A stretch of DNA of 35,459 bases from Gluconobacter sp. Gdi (GCF_014132155.1 NZ_BLJQ01000015.1:1-35459), one strand, 5' to 3'. Numbered from the stretch's first letter, positions 1 to 8,058 are shown. Numbers and translations are program-made. The notes: a model not told the origin generated them from the letters alone.

Positions 1-91
1 AACTGCAATGTCTGTCATTGTTCTTCTCCGGATGCCCTGACTGGCAACGGCACCCTAGCACTAAAGTAAGGCATAGAGGCCGTTCACCACA
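1..91. other. Junction DNA beyond the truncated relaxase
   Basis: I recognise no gene here. In module B the relaxase continues for about 250 residues past the point where the module A copy stops. This stretch therefore replaces relaxase coding sequence and probably lies just beyond a deletion or recombination breakpoint near position 110. I found no clear insertion-sequence end or target duplication, but only one side of the junction is visible. Confidence 0.4.
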
Positions 92-1063
92 TCAATTCCC
101 ACACGCCGGCGCATGTTCCGTGGCGAGGCCCATATCGCCCAGCTTGCCAAGACGGCGCAGCCGAAGCGTCCGATCCGCCTGGCCGCGCGGATCATCAGGC
201 TCGTGACGCAAGTCGAGAAAGCGGTCATTAGCTTCCGCGAGCATCGCCCGGTCGATACGGGTAAAACGATCCTGGTCGATTTCGGCGACCAGCTTGCGGC
301 GCTGCTCGATCTCGGTGACAGGGCCGAGTTCCAGCGTCACCAGTTCGCTCGCCCGTTCGCGGATGCCGTTGGCGAGATAATCGCCGTTGATGACCAGATC
401 CTCGCCCAGTTCGTCACGGCCGTTGACGACGACATGCACATGCGGATGGCCGGTATTATGGTGGTTGACGGCCACCCAATCGAGCTTCGTGCCAAGATCG
501 GCTTCAACCTGCGCCATCAGGTCGCCGGTGTAGCCCGTCAGGTCGGCGAGATTCCCGGCATCCTCCGGCGAGACGATGAACCGGAACTGATGGCGGTCGT
601 CGCGCCCACGATCGAGAAACGCATCACCATCGGCACGGTCTTCGATCCCCGAATAGAGCCGGCCCCGTTCACCGTCGCGGGCGGTGCCGTCGCGCTGGAT
701 GTAACGGAGATGGGCAGCGGCCTTGCCATTCCGCCCGGCGGCACGGACGGAGCGGGATTTGACGACGACGCGGCGGCTACCCGGTCGCCGATGGCTCCAG
801 CCATTCGAGAGGTTCCGGGCGCGCACGAACGTCGCCCCGCGTCCACGCCGCACACCACGTCCGGACGCGATGCTTCCCTGCCCCCTCGGCGCATGGCTAG
901 GCCCGCCACCTCGAGGGCGTCCGCTCGCGCCGGTCGCCGCCTGTTGCTGGCGCGTGACCGTGCGCACCCTGGTCAGGAAACTCCTGACACGACCGACCTT
1001 CGGCGTGTCGGCGCGGATACGGCCAGGCCTCGGGCGGAAGCGGTTGTCGTCGCCCGCGCTCAT
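92..1063 (-). pseudogene. rlxS: RlxS/VirD2-type relaxase, C-terminally truncated
   Basis: The 323-residue product would nick one strand at oriT and stay bound to it during conjugation. It starts at the ATG whose product begins MSAGDDNRFRPRPGRIR, the usual start of DUF3363-type relaxases; an upstream start would add an unrelated leader. A basic, Gly/Arg-rich N-terminus is followed by a Tyr region (HLRYIQRDG) and the histidine motif HPHVHVVV of HUH relaxases. It aligns with the 578-residue relaxase at 26334-28070 up to LGDMGLAT, then runs ten unrelated residues into a stop. The C-terminal DUF3363 half is missing. The nicking domain could still fold, but I infer that the gene is a decayed remnant. 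It is last in its operon. Confidence 0.85.
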
Positions 1064-1134
1064 GGCCGCTGATCCGCCCGAAACGGCCACAAACAGGCAA
1101 GAGTGCCGCGAAAACCGGGGCGGAAACTGACTTT

Positions 1135-1174
1135 GCCGCCTGTGGCGGCACCATACCCCCTCAAAGGGGGTGCC
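1135..1174. other. Candidate oriT hairpins, module A
   Basis: This lies in the 238-bp gap between the relaxase and transglycosylase genes. GCCGCC and GGCGGC form a hairpin around TGT at 1135-1149. ACCCCC and GGGGGT pair around TCAAA at 1155-1171, nested inside GGCACC (1147-1152) and GGTGCC (1169-1174). As I recall, related ICEs have oriT directly upstream of rlxS, so this is the expected place. No nick site can be read from the sequence, and a simple transcription-related hairpin is possible. Confidence 0.35.
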
Positions 1175-1301
1175 ACCCAAAACAATGTGCAGACAAGGGC
1201 TTGCCCTGCGGATCGGACCCATGGAGTGCCGTCCGCTTTAATCTTGCGCTCCCTTTTCTGTCCTCTTTCCGCCTCTCCACCCCCTGCCCCTCGCCCTGTC
1301 A

Positions 1302-1955
1302 TCATGGCCGCGCTCCCATGCCGCCATGCGCCACGAACAGGCCATCCGCTCGCGGCATGATCCCCGGCATATCGCGCCCAGACGCACCCGCCGCATTGCG
1401 ATCCGACTGCACGATGAAGAGCGGCGCACGGGTCCAGGCAAACCGATCGGCCGCCGCGATCATAACGGGAGCATAGCCGCCACCTCCGATGATCGGCGCA
1501 ACGGCAGCGACGTAGGCACGCGTTTCCAATGGCAATGGACGCCCTGCCAGAGACGCCTCATAGCGTGCGGGACCGGCATTATAGGCGGCGAGAAAACCCG
1601 GCGAACCGTAGCGGTCATGCAGTTCGCGGAGATAGGCCGCGCCCGCCAGAATGTTGTCGCGCGGATCGTAGGGATCGCGGCCAAGATGATAGCGGAGGCG
1701 CAAATCGGCCCATGTGCCGGGCATGATCTGCATCAGTCCCATCGCGCCCGCTGACGAAACGGCGCCCGGATCGCCAGCACTCTCGGCCCCCATGACGGCC
1801 CTGATCCAGATCGTCGGAATGTCGAAACGCCGTGCAGCCTCAGCGATCTCGGCGGCATACGGGATGTCGAGTGTCTGCGCCAACACAACAACCGGCGCCA
1901 TGACAACGAGGCAGCCCGTCAACAGCAGACACGTAATCCGGGTCTGACTGCGCAT
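1302..1955 (-). CDS. Lytic transglycosylase (conjugation-type, SLT fold)
   Basis: The 217-residue protein would cut peptidoglycan in the periplasm to let the conjugation apparatus through. The first 26 or so residues form a signal peptide (hydrophobic LLLTGCLVVMAPVVVLA, cleavage near AQT). The SLT motifs follow: catalytic Glu58 in MGAESAGDP, then SSAGAMGLMQIMPGTW, then FLAAYNAGP near residue 130. The start chosen lies 4 bp after the DUF736 stop and gives a clean signal peptide. The last 60 or so residues are not part of the fold and I see no motif in them. It sits between DUF736 and the relaxase, as in module B (28318-28983). Confidence 0.9.
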   Translation of the reverse strand: MRSQTRITCLLLTGCLVVMAPVVVLAQTLDIPYAAEIAEAARRFDIPTIWIRAVMGAESAGDPGAVSSAGAMGLMQIMPGTWADLRLRYHLGRDPYDPRDNILAGAAYLRELHDRYGSPGFLAAYNAGPARYEASLAGRPLPLETRAYVAAVAPIIGGGGYAPVMIAAADRFAWTRAPLFIVQSDRNAAGASGRDMPGIMPRADGLFVAHGGMGARP

Positions 1956-1959
1956 GGTG

Positions 1960-2295
1960 TCAGTCCCGTCCGTCACGCTTGTGGGGGCGGCTCCAGTGCA
2001 GCGACCAGAGACCGCCATTGCCGCCATCACGGAACAGATTGGCGCGCAACGGCTGCGGCAGGAGGGGATCGTCGATCAGCAGGGCAACGTAATCGCCAGC
2101 GCGTTCGCCATTACGTTTCCAGCCGGCACCAATCTCGGGGCCGTCCTCGTCATCGCGATGGATGCGATAATCGGGTGCGTTGTCGGAGTCCGATTTCTCG
2201 GCCGGCATGATGACGATCTCATGAGAACCGAGGAAGGTCTGGATGCGTCCGGCAAAACCGGTCTTGTCGCGCGTGAAGCTACCGATCTGCGGCAT
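1960..2295 (-). CDS. DUF736 family protein
   Basis: This 111-residue cytoplasmic protein belongs to DUF736, a family of unknown function common in alphaproteobacterial ICEs and plasmids. The signature is visible: an opening MPQIGSF, then FAGRIQTF, then NAPDYRIH, EIGAGWKR and AGDYVALLIDDP. The start is fixed by a GGAG ribosome-binding site 8-11 bases upstream and by the family's usual N-terminus. Its first 17 bases overlap the end of traF, and the transglycosylase gene begins 4 bp after its stop, so all three are probably co-translated. Module B has a copy at 29576-29917, and a third family member is cut by the window end. Confidence 0.88.
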   Translation of the reverse strand: MPQIGSFTRDKTGFAGRIQTFLGSHEIVIMPAEKSDSDNAPDYRIHRDDEDGPEIGAGWKRNGERAGDYVALLIDDPLLPQPLRANLFRDGGNGGLWSLHWSRPHKRDGRD

Positions 2296-2878
2296 GGGAA
2301 GTCTCCATAGCGATGTTGGGAAGAGACGGCGTCGGCCTGTCAGCATATAGGCCGTGCCAGACGAAATGACCGTCGCCGCGCGCGTCGGTGTAGAGCGGCG
2401 TCGCCCGACCGATCACGGTGCTGCGCGGAAGCGGACCGAAATAGCGCCCGTCCAGACTGTCGCGAACGGACGGGTTCATGAGGAAAAGCTGATCCGGTGC
2501 GATGCGGCGGCAGCCCTGCCAGACCGGCAATACGCGCCTACGCCGGTCGCGGTCCTGCGCTTCACCCAGCCGCACACCATCCACGGTGACAATGCGGCCA
2601 ACACGGCACACCTGTTGCCCCGGCAGCGCCGCGATAGGCTTGAGCAGCGGCACACCCCGGCCGATATAGCCCCGCCCGACCATGAAATCCGCCAGCGGTT
2701 TCGGTGGCCTGACGGCGACCAGATCGCCGGCCTTCAGCCTGTTCGGCGCTGTAAGGTCGTAGAGGCCGAGGGGCGTGCTGGCGGAGGCGTTCCAGAGCAG
2801 CTTCACCGGGACGATGGACGCGACGGCGACGCCCATCGCAGCAAGATACGTCGCCATGACATAGCCGAAGCGGGTCAT
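2279..2878 (-). CDS. traF: TraF-like S26 signal peptidase
   Basis: The 199-residue protein matches the conjugal-transfer TraF branch of the S26 serine peptidases. In IncP systems this enzyme matures and cyclises the pilin. An N-terminal membrane segment (about residues 8-27) precedes NASASTPLGLY, where Ser34 fits the nucleophile position. The conserved lysine lies in PLLKPIAALPG. A later MNPSVRDSLDGRYFG matches the family's closing box. The start overlaps the DUF2840 stop as ATGA, so translation is coupled. The C-terminal 25 residues run into the DUF736 gene. The paralogue is at 29972-30601. No pilin gene is visible in the window. Confidence 0.9.
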   Translation of the reverse strand: MTRFGYVMATYLAAMGVAVASIVPVKLLWNASASTPLGLYDLTAPNRLKAGDLVAVRPPKPLADFMVGRGYIGRGVPLLKPIAALPGQQVCRVGRIVTVDGVRLGEAQDRDRRRRVLPVWQGCRRIAPDQLFLMNPSVRDSLDGRYFGPLPRSTVIGRATPLYTDARGDGHFVWHGLYADRPTPSLPNIAMETSHAADR

Positions 2879-3390
2879 GACCTGATCTCCCGCCGCCTGA
2901 GCCAGGCCCGATGACGCGCCATCGTGTAGACGCGCGGCTGCTCACCCGCGTTCAGCCGGTTGCCGACATGCCGCCAGTGATCGGGCGCGACCGCGCAGGC
3001 GTCGATGCCGGCCTGTTCCACCCCGTCGATATGGCGGAGCACCTGCTCGACCTTCGGCCAGCCTACAACCCGCAGCAGGATTTCACCGCCCGGACGGACA
3101 AAGGGCACAATCTGGCAAGGTTCTCCCGGTGCCACGGCGCTCAGGATGTCGATGCGCGATGCGATCGTGCCGAAATCGTTGGCCACCCAGCGGACAAAGG
3201 CGAAAACGCTGCCAGGCCGGAAGGAGAAGATACGACGGCGTCGGTCGAGGATCTGTTCCTGAGCCTCATGACCGAACCTGATCCAGTTCTCGACACGCTT
3301 GTCGATGTGGGTCAGCTCCACATGGGTCAGTGGATCGCGTGCAAACGGCAGGGCGTGGCCCCACGCACGAGACGTTGTGGCGCGGGTCAT
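2875..3390 (-). CDS. DUF2840 family protein
   Basis: This is a 171-residue cytoplasmic protein of DUF2840, a family of unknown function that almost always sits between repA-like and traF genes. Recognisable blocks are THVELTHIDKRVENWIRFG, then RRRIFSFRPGSVFAFVRWVANDFGT, then APGEPCQIVPFVRPGGEILLRV and a closing MARHRAWLRRR. The start at 3390 overlaps the repA stop as ATGA, and the stop overlaps the traF start in the same way, so it is the middle of a translationally coupled chain. No catalytic motif is visible. The paralogue in module B (30598-31074) keeps the same order of blocks. Confidence 0.85.
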   Translation of the reverse strand: MTRATTSRAWGHALPFARDPLTHVELTHIDKRVENWIRFGHEAQEQILDRRRRIFSFRPGSVFAFVRWVANDFGTIASRIDILSAVAPGEPCQIVPFVRPGGEILLRVVGWPKVEQVLRHIDGVEQAGIDACAVAPDHWRHVGNRLNAGEQPRVYTMARHRAWLRRREIRS

Positions 3391-4505
3391 GGCCCGTCTC
3401 CCGGCATGGGAGAAAGACCACACGCGTGCGGATCGCCCGGCCGGTCGGCGGCACCGGCACCACGGTCGGTATCCGGTCGCCCCAACATCAAAAAGTTAGA
3501 GTCTAAGTTAGACTCTAAGTTAGGAGCGCGATTCCGCGTTTTAGGCCAAAGACTTAACTGAGGTTCGTGCGCCTGAAATCCCGATAGTGATGCGCCCGAA
3601 GTCCCGATAGTCCCTGCGCCCGAAATCCCGTGTCCGCCCACAGCGTCATCCACAGGCACTGTGGATAAGTTGGCGGGACGAATATGCAGCAGGTTCCGCC
3701 GCCCCTCGCGTCGGATCGCGAGGTGATAACCGGGAAGCGACTGGCGGACGGCGATGCGCCGCAGGTCGAGCGCGAAATCGGAGACACGCGCCAGGCTGCC
3801 GGATTTCTCGTGAAGATGGGCGATCTCGAACAGCCAGCCCTGCGGCTGATGCCCGGCATGTTTACGGGCGACGCGGTAGAGCCAGCGTTCGATGCCGCCC
3901 GTCAGGCGGAAATAGGCCGGGTCGATGGTCAGGACCAACGAGCGGTCGATGACGCCGCGATAGAACCAGTCGGGCAGGACGCACTCCATGCCCTCGACAC
4001 GGCCGTCGCGGGTGGTCCGTTCCTCCCATTCGTTGATCCAGGAGAACTGGTGCCGGCGCCAATGCTCGCCATTGCGGATCGTGGTGCGGATCACGGTCGA
4101 TTGTAGCCGGGCGAACGCGGCCTTGAGCAGCCGGTATTCCCGTGCGCCCGTGGCACGGCCAACGGCCGTCAGAAGCTGGTATGGGGTGAAGCGCAGGAAG
4201 CGGGACGTCCTGAGGCCGTCATTCTCGGCCTCGACGATCTGCGAAGCGGCCCAGATCAGCACGTCGGCATCCCAGATGGTTGCCATGCCGTGCTCGGCCA
4301 GGCCGTGAATCTCGACCCGCTGACCGCCGGCCTCGTAGAGGATCGGGGCGACCCGCTTCACCTTGGAAAGCGAGAAGAACGGGCGCTCCATAAGGTCGCG
4401 CTGGTCGCGGGGGCTGGCATCCCCACCCGCGATCACGAAGGGATCGAGGCGCAGCCGCTCGCTCTCCCTCCCGTGCTGGCCGCGCTGCGGTATGACGCCG
4501 GCCAT
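3387..4505 (-). CDS. repA: RepA-like replication initiator
   Basis: The 372-residue protein resembles the RepA/replication initiator A family found on alphaproteobacterial plasmids and ICEs. Family blocks are FFSLSKVKRVAPILYE, then MATIWDADVLIWAASQI, then RFTPYQLLTAVGR, then LTIDPAYFRLTGGIERWLYRVARKHAG and GWLFEIAHLHEKSGS. It would bind origin repeats and start replication of the element, perhaps of an excised circle. The stop of the rdfS-like gene directly abuts its ATG. The last 90 or so codons are low-complexity (GTIGTSGAS, NLESNLDSNF) because they also carry DNA repeats and DnaA boxes, listed separately. The module B version is shorter (275 residues). Confidence 0.85.
   Translation of the reverse strand: MAGVIPQRGQHGRESERLRLDPFVIAGGDASPRDQRDLMERPFFSLSKVKRVAPILYEAGGQRVEIHGLAEHGMATIWDADVLIWAASQIVEAENDGLRTSRFLRFTPYQLLTAVGRATGAREYRLLKAAFARLQSTVIRTTIRNGEHWRRHQFSWINEWEERTTRDGRVEGMECVLPDWFYRGVIDRSLVLTIDPAYFRLTGGIERWLYRVARKHAGHQPQGWLFEIAHLHEKSGSLARVSDFALDLRRIAVRQSLPGYHLAIRREGRRNLLHIRPANLSTVPVDDAVGGHGISGAGTIGTSGASLSGFQAHEPQLSLWPKTRNRAPNLESNLDSNFLMLGRPDTDRGAGAADRPGDPHACGLSPMPGDGP
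3496..3518. repeat. Inverted TTAGAGTCTAA repeat in repA 3' end
   Basis: TTAGAGTCTAA and its exact reverse complement TTAGACTCTAA lie one base apart, and a partial third copy (GTTAGG) follows. They encode the NLESNLDSN stretch of RepA. A closely similar palindrome lies beside the module B repA (32008-32025), so the DNA motif is kept even though the protein ends differ. I infer a binding site for Rep or a partition or regulatory protein. Confidence 0.6.
3569..3630. repeat. Iteron-like CCCGATAG direct repeats
   Basis: Three imperfect units of the form GCGCC(T/C)GAA(A/G)TCCCGATAGT are spaced 23 and 24 bp apart. The CCCGATAG cores start at 3580 and 3603, and the third unit retains only AAATCCCG. 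The spacing is close to two helical turns, as in plasmid iterons. The same CCCGATAG octamer recurs as an inverted pair upstream of the rdfS-like gene (4893-4941). This makes a shared DNA-binding protein plausible, either RepA autoregulation or FseA/RdfS control. Confidence 0.5.
3647..3668. other. DnaA-box pair inside repA
   Basis: TGTGGATAA at 3660-3668 is the complement of a perfect TTATCCACA DnaA box. TCATCCACA at 3647-3655 is a one-mismatch box facing the other way. They lie 17 bp past the iteron-like repeats, as in plasmid origins. Module B has the equivalent TTATCCACA at 32150-32158 in its own repA. Confidence 0.5.
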
Positions 4506-4775
4506 TCAGAGAGTCGCCTTTTCGGCCGGAGTCAGCGGGCGGGCTGGGAAGACACGGCAGGGAGTCTCATCGGTGGTAGACCTGCGGACACCATTCTCGA
4601 CCCAGCCCTGAAGATCTGGGAGGGCGTAGACGATGCGGCCGCCGATCTTCCGATAGGTCGGGCCTGTGCCATAGGTACGGTGCTTTTCCAGCGTGCGGAT
4701 GGAAATACCGAGGAAGCGCGCCGCGTCGGGCGTGCGCAGGAAACGGGGCGGCAACCCCGTCTTGGGATCGAGCAT
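4506..4775 (-). CDS. RdfS-like excisionase (AlpA/MerR-type HTH)
   Basis: This 89-residue DNA-binding protein has a winged helix-turn-helix: LRTPDAARFLGISIRTLEKH, then GTGPTYRKIGGRIVYALPDLQGWVE. Size, fold and its place at the head of a traF-rlxS operon match RdfS, the recombination directionality factor of ICEMlSymR7A, which drives excision by the integrase. The start is set by GGAGG ten bases upstream; an earlier ATG would add about 39 unrelated residues. It is first in the operon, and its upstream region carries the inverted CCCGATAG pair. The module B paralogue (32886-33152) shares the core. Whether it is the excisionase or an operon regulator cannot be settled here. Confidence 0.75.
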   Translation of the reverse strand: MLDPKTGLPPRFLRTPDAARFLGISIRTLEKHRTYGTGPTYRKIGGRIVYALPDLQGWVENGVRRSTTDETPCRVFPARPLTPAEKATL

Positions 4776-4892
4776 GATCGGGCCTCCGGTTGGGTTCGGC
4801 GGCTGCCGGTCACGACAGCGGGCCATGGCGAACCGTGGCGGAGGATCGGCGGCGTGGAGAGTGCCGGAATGAAATGGGATTGATTCCGACAC

Positions 4893-4941
4893 CCCGATAG
4901 GAGGTGCTTATGTGGAAAGGAACTGACAGTCAGCTATCGGG
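4893..4941. promoter_or_regulatory. Inverted CCCGATAG sites upstream of the rdfS operon
   Basis: CCCGATAG at 4893-4900 and its exact complement CTATCGGG at 4934-4941 flank 33 bp, about 120 bp upstream of the rdfS-like start. The octamer matches the iteron-like repeats within repA. I infer an operator or a looped Rep-binding site controlling the operon. Confidence 0.45.
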
Positions 4942-5021
4942 AGGAGAAAACCGAAAGAAGCCATCTCCACAATGGAAGAATCTAAAATCATAAATCAAAC
5001 AATAATATTTTTATACTGCTA

Positions 5022-6377
5022 TTATTCGTCTTTTTTTATGTTAGAAATACTTTCTATATAAGATAGAATTATCCTTTTAGAAAAAAGGTATGCCTCCATA
5101 TGAATTTTGTACATTGTTTTTTTATCATCGGAAATAGAACCCCCATGCACTAACTGTGATCTATAATTATATAGTTTATAAAACGGATCAACCTCTTTCT
5201 TTCCCAGAAGGTTTTTAACTAAAATTCCACAATTTTTTCCAATAGACTGAAACTCATTTGATAATACACCTTGAGTGATAGATTTTTTGACGTTTTCATC
5301 AAGATCGGCTTCACTTAATTCTTTTTTTAAATAATTTAACGCCTCAATTTCATTATCCGAGCGTTTTATTTTTTCGGATAAAACTTCAATAGCAGTCATT
5401 GATAAAATTATTTTATTTATGAGAAGATCGTCGAATAGAGATGCCGTAAGTATAGATATGGCAGTTTCTAACTTTTTAAATTTATTATCATAAATAAAAA
5501 CATCCTCAAATTTATTGTAATTTTTATCAAATGAAAGTGTAAATTCTTCGACATCAAAAGTATCGCTTTCCATTTTAGTCATACTGTTATACTGAAAAGT
5601 TCCAGATGGAAATAGAACAACTCCGAATTTATCACTAAAGTTAATTAGCGGAATTGTACAATGTTTTTCATAAATATCAATGTGCCGTCCAATAAAAACA
5701 CTTTCTAATTCCCTTCTTAACTTTTCAACAATTACTTCAGAAGCCAGATGCTCAGGATAAGAGATACCTATCCCAGATTCAGCAAAAGCTAAAATCAAAG
5801 CCTGCTCAACTTTCTTAGAAACATCGACGATTTCCCGATAAATTAAATTATCCGAGCTCTTCAATTTTAGGATCGTAGATCCCTTCAGTGATTCATTTGA
5901 GTCGGATACGATAGTAAATCTATCTAAAAATACTATTGAATCTTGATCCACTCCAAGTGGTTTTGATATCTTAAAGCGAATATAGAAACTCCATTTAGTC
6001 TCTTCAGAGTCCATTATGCTTATGGTATCTTCATTTGAATCTTCAACTCCTGCCGACATTTCGCCTTCCATTATTTCGATAAATTTTTCAAATTCAACTT
6101 CATCAAGTTGCTCAATAAAATCTTTAATAGTACTATCCATTTCATGCATTAATTGATCAATATCCGAATCTTCTGATTCGACCTTATTTTTAATAATATC
6201 CTTTATAATTTTAAAAATTTCTTTTATGTTTTCTTCTTCAAGAGGTCTTTGAATTTCAACTCCAAATAAAGTATTGGTTTGATTATTACACACAACAAAA
6301 TCCTCATTGTAACAAGTGTGACATTGATTTTTTATAGCAATATTTTTATCCGAAAAAAATATCTGTGCGGCAGTCAA
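5022..6377 (-). CDS. Unknown protein with C-terminal HEPN-like motif
   Basis: I do not recognise the 451-residue protein as a whole. Its C-terminus has NYRSQLVHGG, where Arg406 and His411 form the RxxxxH motif of HEPN ribonucleases, set in an all-helical region as in the Apea-like HEPN group. The N-terminus carries a Cys cluster (Cys19, Cys22, Cys30), possibly metal-binding. An acidic helical segment (about residues 50-110) and a mixed middle domain follow. The gene is strikingly AT-rich against its neighbours, which points to recent transfer. The start is uncertain: a TTG at 6377 is the first usable codon after the araC stop, in the same frame, with no clear ribosome-binding site, and the next Met is near residue 77. 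An antiviral or toxin role is only an inference. Confidence 0.7.
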   Translation of the reverse strand: MTAAQIFFSDKNIAIKNQCHTCYNEDFVVCNNQTNTLFGVEIQRPLEEENIKEIFKIIKDIIKNKVESEDSDIDQLMHEMDSTIKDFIEQLDEVEFEKFIEIMEGEMSAGVEDSNEDTISIMDSEETKWSFYIRFKISKPLGVDQDSIVFLDRFTIVSDSNESLKGSTILKLKSSDNLIYREIVDVSKKVEQALILAFAESGIGISYPEHLASEVIVEKLRRELESVFIGRHIDIYEKHCTIPLINFSDKFGVVLFPSGTFQYNSMTKMESDTFDVEEFTLSFDKNYNKFEDVFIYDNKFKKLETAISILTASLFDDLLINKIILSMTAIEVLSEKIKRSDNEIEALNYLKKELSEADLDENVKKSITQGVLSNEFQSIGKNCGILVKNLLGKKEVDPFYKLYNYRSQLVHGGSISDDKKTMYKIHMEAYLFSKRIILSYIESISNIKKDE

Positions 6378-6425
6378 AAGTGAGGCGAAAATGAACCAAA
6401 GGCGAGCGTCTTGGATATCGCCGTC

Positions 6426-7208
6426 TCATTTTGCCATACGACCGTAGAACGCGGGAGTGACGCCGACGGAACGCTTCATATAGCGTGTCAGATGCGCCTG
6501 ATCGGCGAACCCGCATTCCGTGGCGGTGTCCGCAATAGGACACCGGGCGTCCAGAAGCTCTCTAGCGCGGGCCAGGCGTCGTTCCATGAGATAGCGATGC
6601 GGCGTTACGCCGAGGCTTTGCCGGAAAGCCCGCACCAGAAATCCAACGGACAATTCAAGCTCCGCCGCCAGTCGAGCAACCTCCAGCCGTTCACCCATGT
6701 GACGGTCGATCAACCTATCGATCGCGGCCAGACGAGCCGCCGTGATCCACGGAGCAGCAACCCTTCCTGAAGTAAACTGATGGAGGAGGACGGCGGCGAG
6801 GATATCCGGCTCCGATGCGATTTTCTGTGTCCCGGAGAGCAGCCTGCGCCGCAATGAACAGGCGGCTGCCACGGCGTCCGGGTCGACAATTCCGTTCAAC
6901 GGTCGCTCTCTGGCATCCCGATGCCCTATCATGATGGTCGGCATACCGCGCAGGACGAGGTATTCACCGCCTTCGTCCGAGCGGGAAAACACCGGACATG
7001 TGCTCGGCACCCAGGACAAGGTATTGGGGCGCCGCAGGAAAGAGTGCGCCTTCCCGGTTCCGATCGCATCCACCCCGCGCTGCGCCTCGAAGGCAAAGCC
7101 GATCACAGCGCGATCAGAGGTTGCCTGCACATCGTAGGCCGCCTTGGGCCACAACTCGACCACCCAGTTCTCTGTCTCAAGCCTTCTGACCGTTTTCGCC
7201 ATGTGCAT
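6426..7208 (-). CDS. AraC-family transcriptional regulator
   Basis: The 260-residue protein has a unique N-terminal sensing domain and the two C-terminal helix-turn-helix motifs of AraC regulators. The first is RLEVARLAAELELSVGFLVRAF and the second, ADTATECGFADQAHLTRYMK, ends in the family's closing VGVTPAFYGR. The likely start (MHMAKTVRRLE) at 7208 leaves a 63-bp divergent spacer to the racemase gene, which makes the racemase its likely target. Its C-terminal stop lies in frame with the AT-rich HEPN gene downstream. The ligand cannot be read from the sequence; an amino acid is a reasonable guess from the neighbour. Confidence 0.85.
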   Translation of the reverse strand: MHMAKTVRRLETENWVVELWPKAAYDVQATSDRAVIGFAFEAQRGVDAIGTGKAHSFLRRPNTLSWVPSTCPVFSRSDEGGEYLVLRGMPTIMIGHRDARERPLNGIVDPDAVAAACSLRRRLLSGTQKIASEPDILAAVLLHQFTSGRVAAPWITAARLAAIDRLIDRHMGERLEVARLAAELELSVGFLVRAFRQSLGVTPHRYLMERRLARARELLDARCPIADTATECGFADQAHLTRYMKRSVGVTPAFYGRMAK

Positions 7209-7271
7209 TTTGTTCAAGACCCGTTCCCCGGCTTCGATGGTAACGGTCACGGATGGGAAAGGGAGAAGAAA

Positions 7272-7964
7272 ATGCACGTTCTTGGTCTTCTGGGCGGAAT
7301 GAGTTGGGAAAGCACGGCGATCTATTATCGGCTGATGAACGAAGGCGTCCGGGCGCGAAAGGGTGGTCTGCACTCGGCTCCCTTGCTGCTCTGGTCACCG
7401 AATTTCGCGCTGATCGCAGACCGCCAACGTGAAGATGACTGGTCGGCGCTGGCGGAACAATTAGGCCGGGCCGGTCAGCACTTGAAACGGTCAGGCGCTG
7501 AGGCGTTGCTGATTTGTAGCAACACCATGCACTGTCTCCATGAGACCATCGAACAGGCGGCGGGGATCCCGGCACTGCATATCGCGGACGGAACCGGTGA
7601 AGTGTTGCAACGCGCCGGCTGCAAACACCCCATGCTTCTTGCGACCCGTTTCACGATGGAACGCGAATTCTACACGAAACGCCTGCGCGATTTGTTCGGG
7701 ATCACGGCCAGGATTCCCGATGAGGATGCGCGGATCGGCATTCATCGCATTATCTATGAAGAACTTTGCCAGGGTATCATACGCGACGAAAGCCGGGCGT
7801 ATTATCGTGATGTCATCAAACAAATGAAAGCAGAAGGAGCCGACAGCGTCATTCTGGGATGCACGGAAATCACCATGCTGATCACGCAGGATGATACCGA
7901 TCTGCCCGTTTTTGATACCACAGCGATTCACGCTGAGGCAGGCGTTTCCTGGATACTGGGCTGA
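7272..7964 (+). CDS. Aspartate/glutamate racemase family protein (YgeA-like)
   Basis: The 230-residue cytoplasmic enzyme probably interconverts L- and D-amino acids without a cofactor, using two cysteines. Both are visible: CSNTMH in the first half and GCTEITML near the end. The opening LGLLGGMSWESTAIYY and the total length match the broad-specificity YgeA branch. The ATG at 7272 follows a strong GGGAGAAGAA ribosome-binding site; in-frame upstream codons lie in the araC region and are ignored. It forms a divergent pair with the AraC gene. Its role on a mobile element is not evident: D-amino acid supply for the cell wall or use as a nutrient are both possible. Confidence 0.85.
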   Translation: MHVLGLLGGMSWESTAIYYRLMNEGVRARKGGLHSAPLLLWSPNFALIADRQREDDWSALAEQLGRAGQHLKRSGAEALLICSNTMHCLHETIEQAAGIPALHIADGTGEVLQRAGCKHPMLLATRFTMEREFYTKRLRDLFGITARIPDEDARIGIHRIIYEELCQGIIRDESRAYYRDVIKQMKAEGADSVILGCTEITMLITQDDTDLPVFDTTAIHAEAGVSWILG

Positions 7965-8058
7965 AAAGCGCACAGAGTCGTGTCAGAATATTATCGGCCT
8001 GTTGCGGCTCTTTGGTCATGTTCGGACTCATGATAGCTTCCTGGTCCCCCGCCTTATC

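Noticed and set aside
113-1072. Long plus-strand open frame over the relaxase
   Set aside because: It is the antisense shadow of the GC-rich relaxase gene; the minus strand has clear family motifs and this frame has none.
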